Of a DNA stretch of 64,000 bases, positions 36,689-44,066 are shown piece after piece; the stretch's first letter is position 1; each line of letters begins with the position of its first letter. The stretch lies in NCBI GenBank assembly GCA_031553685.1, contig JAVBLE010000019.1, positions 36,422 to 100,421 of the forward strand, given 5' to 3'. The stretch comes from JAFGVL01 sp031553685 (GTDB lineage Bacteria; Bacteroidota; Bacteroidia; Bacteroidales; Paludibacteraceae). The position numbers and the translations under genes were made by a program. The notes below the pieces were generated by a model. The model worked only from the letters and a program-made list of their open reading frames with translations, had not been told where the DNA came from and made no database searches.

Positions 36689-37051
36689 ATGCTAAAACAA
36701 ATAATCTCCGATTTCAAAGATGCCTACGAGTGGATTAAAGAGTGTGTATTTCTTCGCCGATGTGCATTCCGATTAAAGCTTGCCATCAGATTAGCCGACA
36801 TGAAGCAACAAGCATTCAACAAACGATACTTTGTAGTTCTTGCTCCAAACAATAAATTAATCGCCATCAACAATGATGATATTGACCGCCTCAAACGGTT
36901 GAAGTTATTTGATAAACGAATGGGATTTCTCGAACTGCAAAAAAAATGCTTCTACTACACCGCACTCAGCCTCAACAATAAAATGAGTAAAGAACAAATG
37001 CAAGAAGCCAAACAGCGATACATACAGTACTCAAAAAAATACAAACTATAA
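36689..37051 (+). CDS. Phage protein of unknown function (120 aa)
   Basis: Helical and basic. The middle contains RYFVVLAPNNKLIAINNDDIDRLKRL, a short beta-hairpin followed by helix. It is third in the rightward triplet; a bidirectional terminator follows. The N-terminus (MLKQIISDFKDAYEWIKECVFLRRCA) suggests a membrane-surface helix. Function unknown. Confidence 0.65.
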   Translation: MLKQIISDFKDAYEWIKECVFLRRCAFRLKLAIRLADMKQQAFNKRYFVVLAPNNKLIAINNDDIDRLKRLKLFDKRMGFLELQKKCFYYTALSLNNKMSKEQMQEAKQRYIQYSKKYKL

Positions 37052-37101
37052 CCGCGCATGTGAAGCTACATGCTACTTTTTTTCATAATTAGTTGTTAAG
37101 A

Positions 37102-37135
37102 AAAAGCCTGAACTAAATTAATAGTTCAGGCTTTT
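37102..37135. terminator. Bidirectional terminator
   Basis: AAAAGCCTGAACT/AGTTCAGGCTTTT, a perfect 13-bp stem with an 8-nt loop, lies between the rightward triplet and the leftward rhomboid gene. Confidence 0.9.
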
Positions 37136-37140
37136 GTAAT

Positions 37141-37662
37141 CTATCTCTTATCCGTCTTGTTTATCCCATTCGTCCTATCATTAACTGTTCCCCATACCAA
37201 CCCCAATCCAAACCCACACAAATGCAACCAAAAGTTAACACCATGTAGAAACCACCCGGCGGCAAGCATCGCAATACTTGATACCACAAACCAAGCGTAT
37301 TTCTTCACACTTGTTATCTTTACATCTTTCGAAAACAATGTGTAACTTATATAGATACCAATCATCACATACACCATTCCAGAAGCACCTACGGTAGGCA
37401 AATGGTATTCTCCGGCAAACGAAGCTGTAAACCCACCAAGTAAACACATCAGTACCAACCACCATTTAGAAACAAACCGCCCCAATGTCATGAACATACC
37501 CACAAAAGCAATCGAATTAATTATTAAGTGCAACCATCCGGCATGCTGAAACATATAAGTAAAATGCGTCCATAGCGCACTATCATCTGTAAATCCAATG
37601 CTCGTGTCGAATGACAGAAAAACAATCAAGAACACAAGCGGAAAACAATATTTTAGCATCAT
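37141..37662 (-). CDS. Rhomboid intramembrane serine protease
   Basis: A 173-aa multi-pass protein with all rhomboid signatures: HAGWLHLIIN (H45, N49, oxyanion region), GASG with nucleophile S94, and WLHLCGFGLG with the catalytic H147. Six membrane segments are visible. The family cuts single-span membrane proteins in or near the membrane, often at small residues. The gene lies 4 bp after the 881-aa tail gene in the leftward operon and has its own terminator, so it should be made with the tail protein late in the cycle. A protease of this kind is unusual in phages. Function and substrate are inferred. Confidence 0.88.
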   Translation of the reverse strand: MMLKYCFPLVFLIVFLSFDTSIGFTDDSALWTHFTYMFQHAGWLHLIINSIAFVGMFMTLGRFVSKWWLVLMCLLGGFTASFAGEYHLPTVGASGMVYVMIGIYISYTLFSKDVKITSVKKYAWFVVSSIAMLAAGWFLHGVNFWLHLCGFGLGLVWGTVNDRTNGINKTDKR

Positions 37663-37666
37663 TTCT

Positions 37667-40312
37667 TTATCTCATTTTAGAATCCTCATACTCCTTATGT
37701 ACATCACTCTCCAAATATTGAATTTGGCTCTTATCCTTTATCGTCCCGGCAAAAGTCAAAACAAACTGCCGGTACTTCGTCTTAGCAAACATGCCCATAT
37801 CAATATCTTTCAAGTTGGATTTTTGTAAAGCAATGCCCTTTGTTGGATAAAAATTCACACCATCGTCCGAATGACTAATCATAATAACCGGTTTTTTATT
37901 TTCCGGCACATCGGTATTAAATATTAACCCGCGAAGAATAGTCCTAACAAGAACCTTCACATCATCATTACTATATCTTATCGGGCGCGTAACAATAACT
38001 ACTTTCGCCATATCTGTTTCGGCTTGCGAGTAGTCTTTCAATTTATTATCTGCAATCACAAGTACTTCGGGAAAAGTGTTGCCCACCACCAAATCAACTT
38101 TTTCCGTCGACTGCCAAAATGATTTGCTGTCAAAGTCATGCACATAGTTATATCCTACTGACTTATTTACAGCAATCACTTCATTTTCTAAAGGGTTATA
38201 AATCAAAAAAGATAACCCTTGTAGATATTTTTTCATTGACAGAGTAGTAATACCTAATAGCTGCTCCTGTACCTGTGAAGGCATTTGTATACTGTACGCT
38301 ACGCCATCATCCTCTAAAACTTCCGAAATAAGCCGTACCTGTTGCCCGTTTATCACACACAACCCGCGCTTCGTGCTGAACACAACTCCATAAGGAGTAC
38401 TACAAACAATACCGTTAATAGCCGCCTCCAAATATGCCGGGTTAGACAGCGTGGAATAAACCACATCACCTGTTCCGGTATTCATAGTCCACACCCCTTT
38501 ATCAGTAAACACATACAAGGGATACTGACCATAGTTCCTATCAGACACATTCATCATATTACTTGCCAACGCTAATATCGAACCATCACCTACCATATAG
38601 GTTTGTTTATTTGGGAAGTAAAAAGGGTTGTTTAATTCGGATACTTTTATTTTATTTTGCTCGATTATTCTTACACTAGCGCTTGTATCTATTGTTCCAG
38701 TATAAATAGGAGGTTGTTGTTCATTCCTGTATGCAGGCAATAAGTTAGGGTCGATATAATAAGCAATATCCAAGAAAGCGTGTGGTCTTAAGTTATATTC
38801 AGCTAATTTATATGTTGTTTGCCCGACTATCTGGTATATCGAGAGTTTTTTAGCTCGAGAATCAGGATAGGATAAATAGGGATTTAGTAATTTTTGTTTA
38901 GCGCTATAATCGTGGTTTGAAAGAAGATCAATGGCATAACAATATTTTTCATCGCTACCAACATTCAATTCAATTTCAAAAATAACATCTACTCCTGGTT
39001 GGAAAAAATATGGATATCCGGTATATCCATTATACGGGATAGAGGAAGATTTGTGCGTAGACCAAAAAAAATAACCAGGTGAGAAACCTTTAAAAAATGT
39101 AGTTAAAATATTAGCTATATGTAATCTATTGTTGTAAACATAGCTTTCTTTAGCTCCTATCTTATTGTGCCCACTATCAGGCATTAATTCCTGATAAATT
39201 AAGTTTGAAACATCTGAGATTGATATATCTGATTTTTGTGTTAAAGGCACAGTGCTTGAATAATTCTGTATTTTAACACTCTTTAAATAGTAAAAATTAG
39301 ACATCTCAGATAGCGCTTTTTTACTCCCTGAAGGTATTTGTGGAATAAGATTATAAATTGCCCCCGCAGAACCGACGCCCTTGATTTCAATATTATCGTT
39401 CAACAAAACACCTATTGGCGGCGAGAGGAAGATATCTATTGACTCAATAATATCACTCCATGTTGTTGCCATTCCAGAAACATACGCTTCAACAGAATAT
39501 CCTGAGACATAAATATAAGAAGATGGCGTAACTAACATTCCTCTGTCAAAAACTTGATAGGTTCTTCTATGTGTAAGAATGTTCTCTTGTGGCATAAGTA
39601 ATATTGGAGGAGAACATTTCACTATGCTTCCATCGTATAACCTAAAAGCCCACCGAACTAAATGTGCGTCTGTAAGAAGAACTTCGCTGCTCCACTCATT
39701 TTTTATTTGATTTAATCCAATGTTTACTAATCCTTTTGTTGAGTTAAGAATGTGTTCTTGTGGCATTAGATTGTAATTAGAACTATAATCATAATAATCA
39801 CTATACTTTAGCCTCACGCTCCATGTTGCATTAGATTGAGAATCTCCACTTTTTGTGGTTGTATTAAATGAAATTTTAGGTAAATTCGGAAGAGCCCCTA
39901 AAAAAGTATATTTTCCGCCTAAAAAAACCATGTAATAAATTTCATTCTCGGCTATTAAACTAAGAGTGTTCCCAATCTGCTGCACTTCTTTTATTGTTCC
40001 TGTCCTTTCATTCGGTCTATAGTTAATCCATATAGGATCAGAATCTCGCACATCAGATTTGACGAAAAATTCATCATAAGGAATACCATTGTATGTAACA
40101 GTATCATTGGTTACCCCTATATAATTTTCGTAGGTTGAAGTTTTATGGACGAAAACTATATCATACATCATCATGCTCTGTTTTACCTTTCTGGGAGACA
40201 CAGGTTTCAAAATGCCATTTTTATGTCGCATATTCACAAGCTCCACACATTCACCATCATCATAAGTAGATGTGGTCGATATACCTAATGCAGGCGTTTT
40301 AATTCTGCTCAT
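37667..40312 (-). CDS. Tail hub/stabilisation-like protein (881 aa)
   Basis: A large beta-rich virion protein. The N-terminus MSRIKTPALGISTTSTYDDGECVELVNMRHKNG..LKPVSPRK and the recurring LP and TYNG segments resemble the tail-tubular B or stabilisation proteins of podoviruses. The C-terminal half reads VVGNTFPEVLVIADNKLKDYS and related beta-propeller-like text. It overlaps the upstream DnaA-like gene by 14 bp. No catalytic motif seen. The fold-level assignment is by look and context. Confidence 0.65.
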   Translation of the reverse strand: MSRIKTPALGISTTSTYDDGECVELVNMRHKNGILKPVSPRKVKQSMMMYDIVFVHKTSTYENYIGVTNDTVTYNGIPYDEFFVKSDVRDSDPIWINYRPNERTGTIKEVQQIGNTLSLIAENEIYYMVFLGGKYTFLGALPNLPKISFNTTTKSGDSQSNATWSVRLKYSDYYDYSSNYNLMPQEHILNSTKGLVNIGLNQIKNEWSSEVLLTDAHLVRWAFRLYDGSIVKCSPPILLMPQENILTHRRTYQVFDRGMLVTPSSYIYVSGYSVEAYVSGMATTWSDIIESIDIFLSPPIGVLLNDNIEIKGVGSAGAIYNLIPQIPSGSKKALSEMSNFYYLKSVKIQNYSSTVPLTQKSDISISDVSNLIYQELMPDSGHNKIGAKESYVYNNRLHIANILTTFFKGFSPGYFFWSTHKSSSIPYNGYTGYPYFFQPGVDVIFEIELNVGSDEKYCYAIDLLSNHDYSAKQKLLNPYLSYPDSRAKKLSIYQIVGQTTYKLAEYNLRPHAFLDIAYYIDPNLLPAYRNEQQPPIYTGTIDTSASVRIIEQNKIKVSELNNPFYFPNKQTYMVGDGSILALASNMMNVSDRNYGQYPLYVFTDKGVWTMNTGTGDVVYSTLSNPAYLEAAINGIVCSTPYGVVFSTKRGLCVINGQQVRLISEVLEDDGVAYSIQMPSQVQEQLLGITTLSMKKYLQGLSFLIYNPLENEVIAVNKSVGYNYVHDFDSKSFWQSTEKVDLVVGNTFPEVLVIADNKLKDYSQAETDMAKVVIVTRPIRYSNDDVKVLVRTILRGLIFNTDVPENKKPVIMISHSDDGVNFYPTKGIALQKSNLKDIDMGMFAKTKYRQFVLTFAGTIKDKSQIQYLESDVHKEYEDSKMR

Positions 40313-40577
40313 AATTATTAATCCTTTCTGCTAATTCTTTTACAGTCCTGTCTTTTATCTCAATAAGTCCCTCTATAGTTTGCACACCACTCAAAATGGT
40401 TGTATGAGACCGCCTCCCAAACGCCACAGCAATACTACGATACTTAACTCCTTTCTCGTGAAGTAGATACCAGCAGTACTCACGCGCCAAAGCCACCTCT
40501 TTTTTTCGACTGCTGCCTATCAAATCATCAAACTTGACAGAAAGTCTTTCGGCATATTCTTTTATCGCAACATCCAT
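40299..40577 (-). CDS. DnaA domain IV-like DNA-binding protein (92 aa)
   Basis: The sequence SSRKKEVALAREYCWYLLHEKGVKYRSIAVAFGRRSHTTIL matches the DnaA C-terminal domain: basic start, long helix, then the HTT recognition helix. It lacks any AAA+ domain. I chose ATG 40577. Such stand-alone domain IV proteins are seen in Bacteroidetes mobile elements and could bind DnaA boxes at the host or phage origin, or regulate transcription. It overlaps the next gene by 14 bp. Confidence 0.85.
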   Translation of the reverse strand: MDVAIKEYAERLSVKFDDLIGSSRKKEVALAREYCWYLLHEKGVKYRSIAVAFGRRSHTTILSGVQTIEGLIEIKDRTVKELAERINNYEQN

Positions 40578-40662
40578 CTTTTGTATTCTTTTGTATTTAA
40601 CAAAAAAGCCGCAACTCTCCCAAGTAGGAAAATTACGGCTCAAGGCTCTAAATAAACATGTT

Positions 40663-40818
40663 TTACAAGTTAATTCGTACAGTCTTTCGGCACTCTTTAC
40701 AGAACGGTTTTATCACCCCTCTCGCATTCTCATTCTCTAATAAGAATTTTCCGCAGATGGGACAATAGACCTTGCCGATCACAGGTAACAAAGATACTGA
40801 TAAATCTTTATTTTTCAT
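40663..40818 (-). CDS. Small zinc-ribbon protein (51 aa)
   Basis: An ORF of 52 codons with CPIC near residue 19 and CKEC near residue 40, a treble-clef or zinc-ribbon pair. The C-terminus is basic (RKTVRINL). Com-type translational regulators of Mu-like phages share this layout, but no mom gene is seen here. Starts at ATG 40818, two bases after the next coding end. Confidence 0.6.
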   Translation of the reverse strand: MKNKDLSVSLLPVIGKVYCPICGKFLLENENARGVIKPFCKECRKTVRINL

Positions 40819-40822
40819 AGAT

Positions 40823-41107
40823 TTACTTAAAGTAATTATTAACCTCTGTATCTAAATTTTCTATTTTATTTTTCAAGTGTTCTCGTATTTTATTGTAAAG
40901 TTCTTCATCTTCGTTTAGAAACGAATGAACAGATCTATTTGGAGATTCTCCATTTTTGAACATTTTAAATATTGTATAAAATAGTGATCCAATAGTTGAC
41001 CTGCTTTCATTCTCCCAAATATTAATCATCATCTCTAAGTCTGTTAACGCTGTTGCGTATGAGTTTCTTTTTGATCTTAGTAGATTTACTTGTTCTAATT
41101 TTTCCAT
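40823..41107 (-). CDS. Phage protein of unknown function (94 aa)
   Basis: Helical throughout, charged, with a hydrophobic face (ENESRSTIGSLFYTIFKMFKNGE) in the middle. No family recognised. It lies in a run of closely packed small leftward genes before the helicase. Confidence 0.6.
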   Translation of the reverse strand: MEKLEQVNLLRSKRNSYATALTDLEMMINIWENESRSTIGSLFYTIFKMFKNGESPNRSVHSFLNEDEELYNKIREHLKNKIENLDTEVNNYFK

Positions 41108-41140
41108 ATTTTTTAGTGTTTGTCATTTTATTCATGCATT

Positions 41141-41314
41141 TTATTCATTCATTTTCTCAAAAAACCCACACTCCCCATCCGATAATCCAAATGTCTGCAT
41201 GGAGATATACCTCAAATCCTTAATCGGCAGTTCGGGATAATTTCCCAAAAACCGTTTGCAGGATTTTTGTTTAGGGCATTTTGTGTTGTTACAGTGAGTG
41301 AAGTCGTGGCTCAT
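41141..41314 (-). CDS. Small Cys-rich phage protein (57 aa)
   Basis: Residues HCNNTKCPKQKSC near the N-terminus form a compact three-Cys cluster with a further His, possibly a metal site, and a fourth Cys appears at DGECGFF near the end. It lies between the 94-aa and 90-aa genes and accounts for that stretch. No family assigned. Confidence 0.55.
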   Translation of the reverse strand: MSHDFTHCNNTKCPKQKSCKRFLGNYPELPIKDLRYISMQTFGLSDGECGFFEKMNE

Positions 41315-41325
41315 GGGTTAAAAGA

Positions 41326-41598
41326 TTATTCTATTACATTGGGAGCCTCAAGCATATCCTTATGAAACTCATCTATAAGGCTTTCGGATGGATGATTTTT
41401 GTTGTAAAATAACGCTGCACCCCAAATCGAAGATATTCTTTTTTGTTCTTTTTGTACCCCTAAAGCATATTTTATCATCAATTCCCGAATTAAATCGGGG
41501 CTAATTTCAATACTATCATCACATTGACAATAACCATCCCCAACTTTAAGGTAGCATTGTGGCAAATGTTCTCTCATTATTTCATTAATTGTTTTCAT
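41326..41598 (-). CDS. Phage protein, N-terminal relative of its neighbour (90 aa)
   Basis: Begins MKTINEIMREHLPQCYL, which resembles the IQELIENYLPNYKEQ start of the next upstream gene, so the two may be paralogues. It carries a CQCD cluster near residue 25. It overlaps the upstream gene by 14 bp. Function unknown. Confidence 0.6.
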   Translation of the reverse strand: MKTINEIMREHLPQCYLKVGDGYCQCDDSIEISPDLIRELMIKYALGVQKEQKRISSIWGAALFYNKNHPSESLIDEFHKDMLEAPNVIE

Positions 41599-41863
41599 AC
41601 TGGTTTATTTTTTTTGAAATTCTTTCTTTAGTGCATTTATCTCTCATGTTTTTACACACTCTTTCCCAAGCTGATTTTTCACAAGCAAGACGATAACATC
41701 GAATAGCATGTCCGAAAGTAAGAATATTGAATGTTCTACTTATATCCTCTAATTCAAATTTAGAGGAATGAACTTTGTTAAATTCAGCAAATTGTTCTTT
41801 GTAGTTCGGCAGATAATTCTCTATTAATTCCTGAATTGTTTCTGGATGTTTAATTTCGCTCAT
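41585..41863 (-). CDS. Phage protein, paralogue candidate (92 aa)
   Basis: A helical protein starting MSEIKHPETIQELIENYLPNYK with Cys residues in the RLACEKSAWERVCKNMRDKCTKE segment. Its ATG overlaps the stop of the coiled-coil micro-ORF (ATGA), so translation is coupled. No family recognised. Confidence 0.6.
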   Translation of the reverse strand: MSEIKHPETIQELIENYLPNYKEQFAEFNKVHSSKFELEDISRTFNILTFGHAIRCYRLACEKSAWERVCKNMRDKCTKERISKKINQYENN

Positions 41864-42012
41864 TGTATCAATATCTTAAGGGTTTCTATCTTCTTTTTTA
41901 ACTCTTGATTTTCAAGGCTTAGGCGCTCGTTTTCTTTCTTTAGATTTTGAATTTGTATTTTTAAAATATCTATTCCAAATGATAAAATTTCTTTTGCTAA
42001 TTTTTTGCTCAT
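41860..42012 (-). CDS. Coiled-coil micro-protein (50 aa)
   Basis: A heptad-like helix with Leu/Ile spacing (IDILKIQIQNLKKENERLSLENQELKKK). It overlaps both neighbours by ATGA (stop 41860-41862, start 42012), a strong sign that it is a real, coupled gene rather than chance. It may dimerise or act as an adaptor. Confidence 0.6.
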   Translation of the reverse strand: MSKKLAKEILSFGIDILKIQIQNLKKENERLSLENQELKKKIETLKILIQ

Positions 42013-42107
42013 TTTAGTAATTCTTTAATTTCTTTTAAAAACTCTTTACTACATAATCTTCTTTTACTCCTGAAAAATTCTTGTTGTGCCTCTTTTATTG
42101 TTTTCAT
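42009..42107 (-). CDS. Micro-ORF (32 aa), probably translated
   Basis: A 33-codon frame (MKTIKEAQQEFFRSKRRLC..) just after the helicase start region, joined to the next gene by ATGA. Basic and helical. Its N-terminal MKTIxE resembles the neighbouring small genes. Reality is uncertain because of its length. Confidence 0.4.
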   Translation of the reverse strand: MKTIKEAQQEFFRSKRRLCSKEFLKEIKELLK

Positions 42108-42112
42108 GATCT

Positions 42113-43480
42113 TTACTTTTTATATTTCCGTATTCTCGCTTTTACAGCTTCCATCAAAATATCCTGTTTATCCTTCTTACCATCAACAGCTGTCATAATA
42201 TCTTCATCTATCGTCCCTTCGGCAACAAATACAATTATCAAAACAGGTCTCTTTCGTCCTTGTCGCTTTAACCTTGCATTAGCTTGTAGCCAAAGCTCCA
42301 AACTCCATGTAGGTCCAAACCACGCAATCACATCTCCACCTTCCTGCAAATTCAATCCATGTCCGGCAGAAGCAGGATGCGCCAAATACAATTCGATCTC
42401 TCTCCGGTTCCATGCTGCTATATCTTTGCTACCTTCTAATCGTACAGGCTTATAAGACTTCAATTTTCGTTCTATCCTGGATAAATCATGTTTGAAATTG
42501 TAGAAACATAACACACCTTTGCCGTTTGCTTCTTCCATGATTTCTTCCAGCGTTTCCAACTTAGCTGTGTGTATCTCATGTACATTCCGTTCTTCATCAT
42601 ACACAGCTCCATTTGCAAATTGTTGAAGTTTATTTGTCAAGGCAGCTGCGTTTACTGCCGAAATATCCTCTGCATCTTCCAAAGCCAAAATCTGTTCCTT
42701 TTCAAAAGCATCATACTTTGCTTTCTCTTTGGGAGACAGTTTCACTTTGACAGTTTGGTAAATACACTCAGGAAGTTCTAAATAATCTTCGGCTTTCATC
42801 GAAATACAGATGTCGGATATTCTCTCATAAATCCGTTCCTCGCTATCGTTTCTAAGTTTGTAGTCAAACACCACCTGCCCATTTGTTCGTCCGGGAGTGA
42901 AGTACTGTTGCCGGTATCCGGTAATTGTCTTTCCAAGTCGCTCTCCCATATCAAGCAGATACAGTTGAGGCCACAAGTCGATCAATCCGTTAGGTGCCGG
43001 AGTACCTGTCAATCCGACTACTCTTTTCATCTTTGGCCGTACCATTCGTAAGGCTTTAAACCGGATCGACTTTGATGATTTGAAACTCGAAAGTTCATCA
43101 ATCACAACCATATCAAACGGAAAAGCACTTTGATAAAACCCCACCAACCAAGCTACATTCTCTCTGTTTATCACATATACATCGGCTTTTGCCCTCAATG
43201 CCGCTTTGCGTTCACCTTCGCTGCCAAGCACCACCGACACACGAAGGTGTTTCAGATGATCCCATTTAGTCGCTTCGGTAGTCCATGTATCCTCAGCAAC
43301 ACGCTTAGGTGCTATCACAAGAACTTTATCTACCTCAAAATCTTCATACATCAACCTGTTTACAGCTGTCAATGTTGAAACCGTTTTACCTAAACCCATA
43401 TCAAGAAACAACCCTGAATACGGATTATCAACCACATGTTGCGTGGCAAAGTCCTGGTAGTTATGTGGTATATATTTCAT
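42113..43480 (-). CDS. SNF2-family DEAD-like helicase/translocase
   Basis: A 455-aa superfamily 2 ATPase. Walker A is GLFLDMGLGKTVSTL, motif II is VVIDELSSFKS (DExx-box), motif III is GLTGTP, and the C-terminal motifs V and VI are AGHGLNLQEGGDVIAWFGPTW and ANARLKRQGRKRPV. Single-chain phage SNF2 proteins act with replication or recombination genes. The VRR-NUC nuclease overlaps it by 20 bp upstream, so the pair may work as a nuclease-helicase unit. Very frequent in Bacteroidetes phages. Confidence 0.9.
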   Translation of the reverse strand: MKYIPHNYQDFATQHVVDNPYSGLFLDMGLGKTVSTLTAVNRLMYEDFEVDKVLVIAPKRVAEDTWTTEATKWDHLKHLRVSVVLGSEGERKAALRAKADVYVINRENVAWLVGFYQSAFPFDMVVIDELSSFKSSKSIRFKALRMVRPKMKRVVGLTGTPAPNGLIDLWPQLYLLDMGERLGKTITGYRQQYFTPGRTNGQVVFDYKLRNDSEERIYERISDICISMKAEDYLELPECIYQTVKVKLSPKEKAKYDAFEKEQILALEDAEDISAVNAAALTNKLQQFANGAVYDEERNVHEIHTAKLETLEEIMEEANGKGVLCFYNFKHDLSRIERKLKSYKPVRLEGSKDIAAWNRREIELYLAHPASAGHGLNLQEGGDVIAWFGPTWSLELWLQANARLKRQGRKRPVLIIVFVAEGTIDEDIMTAVDGKKDKQDILMEAVKARIRKYKK

Positions 43481-43745
43481 TTTGTAAAAATTTATCTAAA
43501 CTCTCTTGATCATCTATTACTTCGGCTTTAAATCCCAACTTACGAAGCACCTTAATATTTTTTACCTGTAAAGCCGTTGGCTTCTTACCGGTCGTCTTTA
43601 ACTCTACAAAACTTGCTCGTCCATTCGGCATCAGTACAATTCTGTCCGGCATTCCTGCATAGTAAGGCGATGAGAATTTAAGAGCTATTCCACCTTGTCG
43701 TTTTACAGCTTCTCTTAGTTTTCGTTCAATTAGCTTCTCATTCAT
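43461..43745 (-). CDS. VRR-NUC domain nuclease
   Basis: A 94-aa stand-alone VRR-NUC domain. The sequence shows the conserved GMPDRIVLMPNG, the FVELKTTGKKPTALQ (ExK active-site pair) and the E-rich N-terminus, which together form a PD-(D/E)XK nuclease fold. Such proteins probably cut branched or flap DNA during phage recombination or replication. It overlaps the helicase gene by 20 bp. A 321-bp non-coding segment with iterons lies upstream. Confidence 0.9.
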   Translation of the reverse strand: MNEKLIERKLREAVKRQGGIALKFSSPYYAGMPDRIVLMPNGRASFVELKTTGKKPTALQVKNIKVLRKLGFKAEVIDDQESLDKFLQNEIYTT

Positions 43746-43766
43746 AATCGTTAATTTTTTAACAAG

Positions 43767-44041
43767 GTAAACGAAGTAAACTCACGCGTACGCGCGAGGG
43801 GGTATACGCATTTGAGCGTTTTGAGCGTAATATACGCCCATATTTCTCTCTAATATTAAAATATAGTATATTAGGTAAAATCTTGTTTACTTCGTTTACT
43901 TTCATATTCAAACCCTTTTTATTAGCTTCTTTCAGTGGTAAACAAGATTTCATTTTTCTTGTTTACTCTTGTTTGCCTTGTTTACCACCCCCTCTAAAAT
44001 CTTGTTTACTCTTGTTTACCTTTTTCGGGCATCTTGTTTAC
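43767..44041. repeat. CTTGTTTAC iteron array, candidate replication origin
   Basis: Exact CTTGTTTAC copies occur at 43882, 43958, 43977, 44001, 44011 and 44033. A reverse copy is at 43938, a one-mismatch copy (CTTGTTTGC) at 43968, and CTTCGTTTAC variants at 43890 and, reversed, at 43767. Some neighbours are spaced by 9-10 bp. The array lies in the 321-bp gap between the VRR-NUC and primase-helicase genes, next to an AT-rich stretch (43841-43880) and to GC-rich acgcgtacgcgcg. Iterons beside a replication initiator gene are the usual look of a phage origin or an autoregulatory operator. The 64-aa frame across it is not a convincing gene. Confidence 0.75.
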
Positions 44042-44066
44042 CCCGCTTTTTACGGATATTAACAAA

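Noticed and set aside
43759..43953. 64-aa leftward ORF across the iterons
   Set aside because: Its sequence is dictated by the repeats, it has no family likeness, and it does not pack with neighbours.
43746..44066. CRISPR array
   Set aside because: Repeats are only 9-10 bp, spacers are irregular and some copies are reversed; no cas genes are in the window. Iterons fit better.
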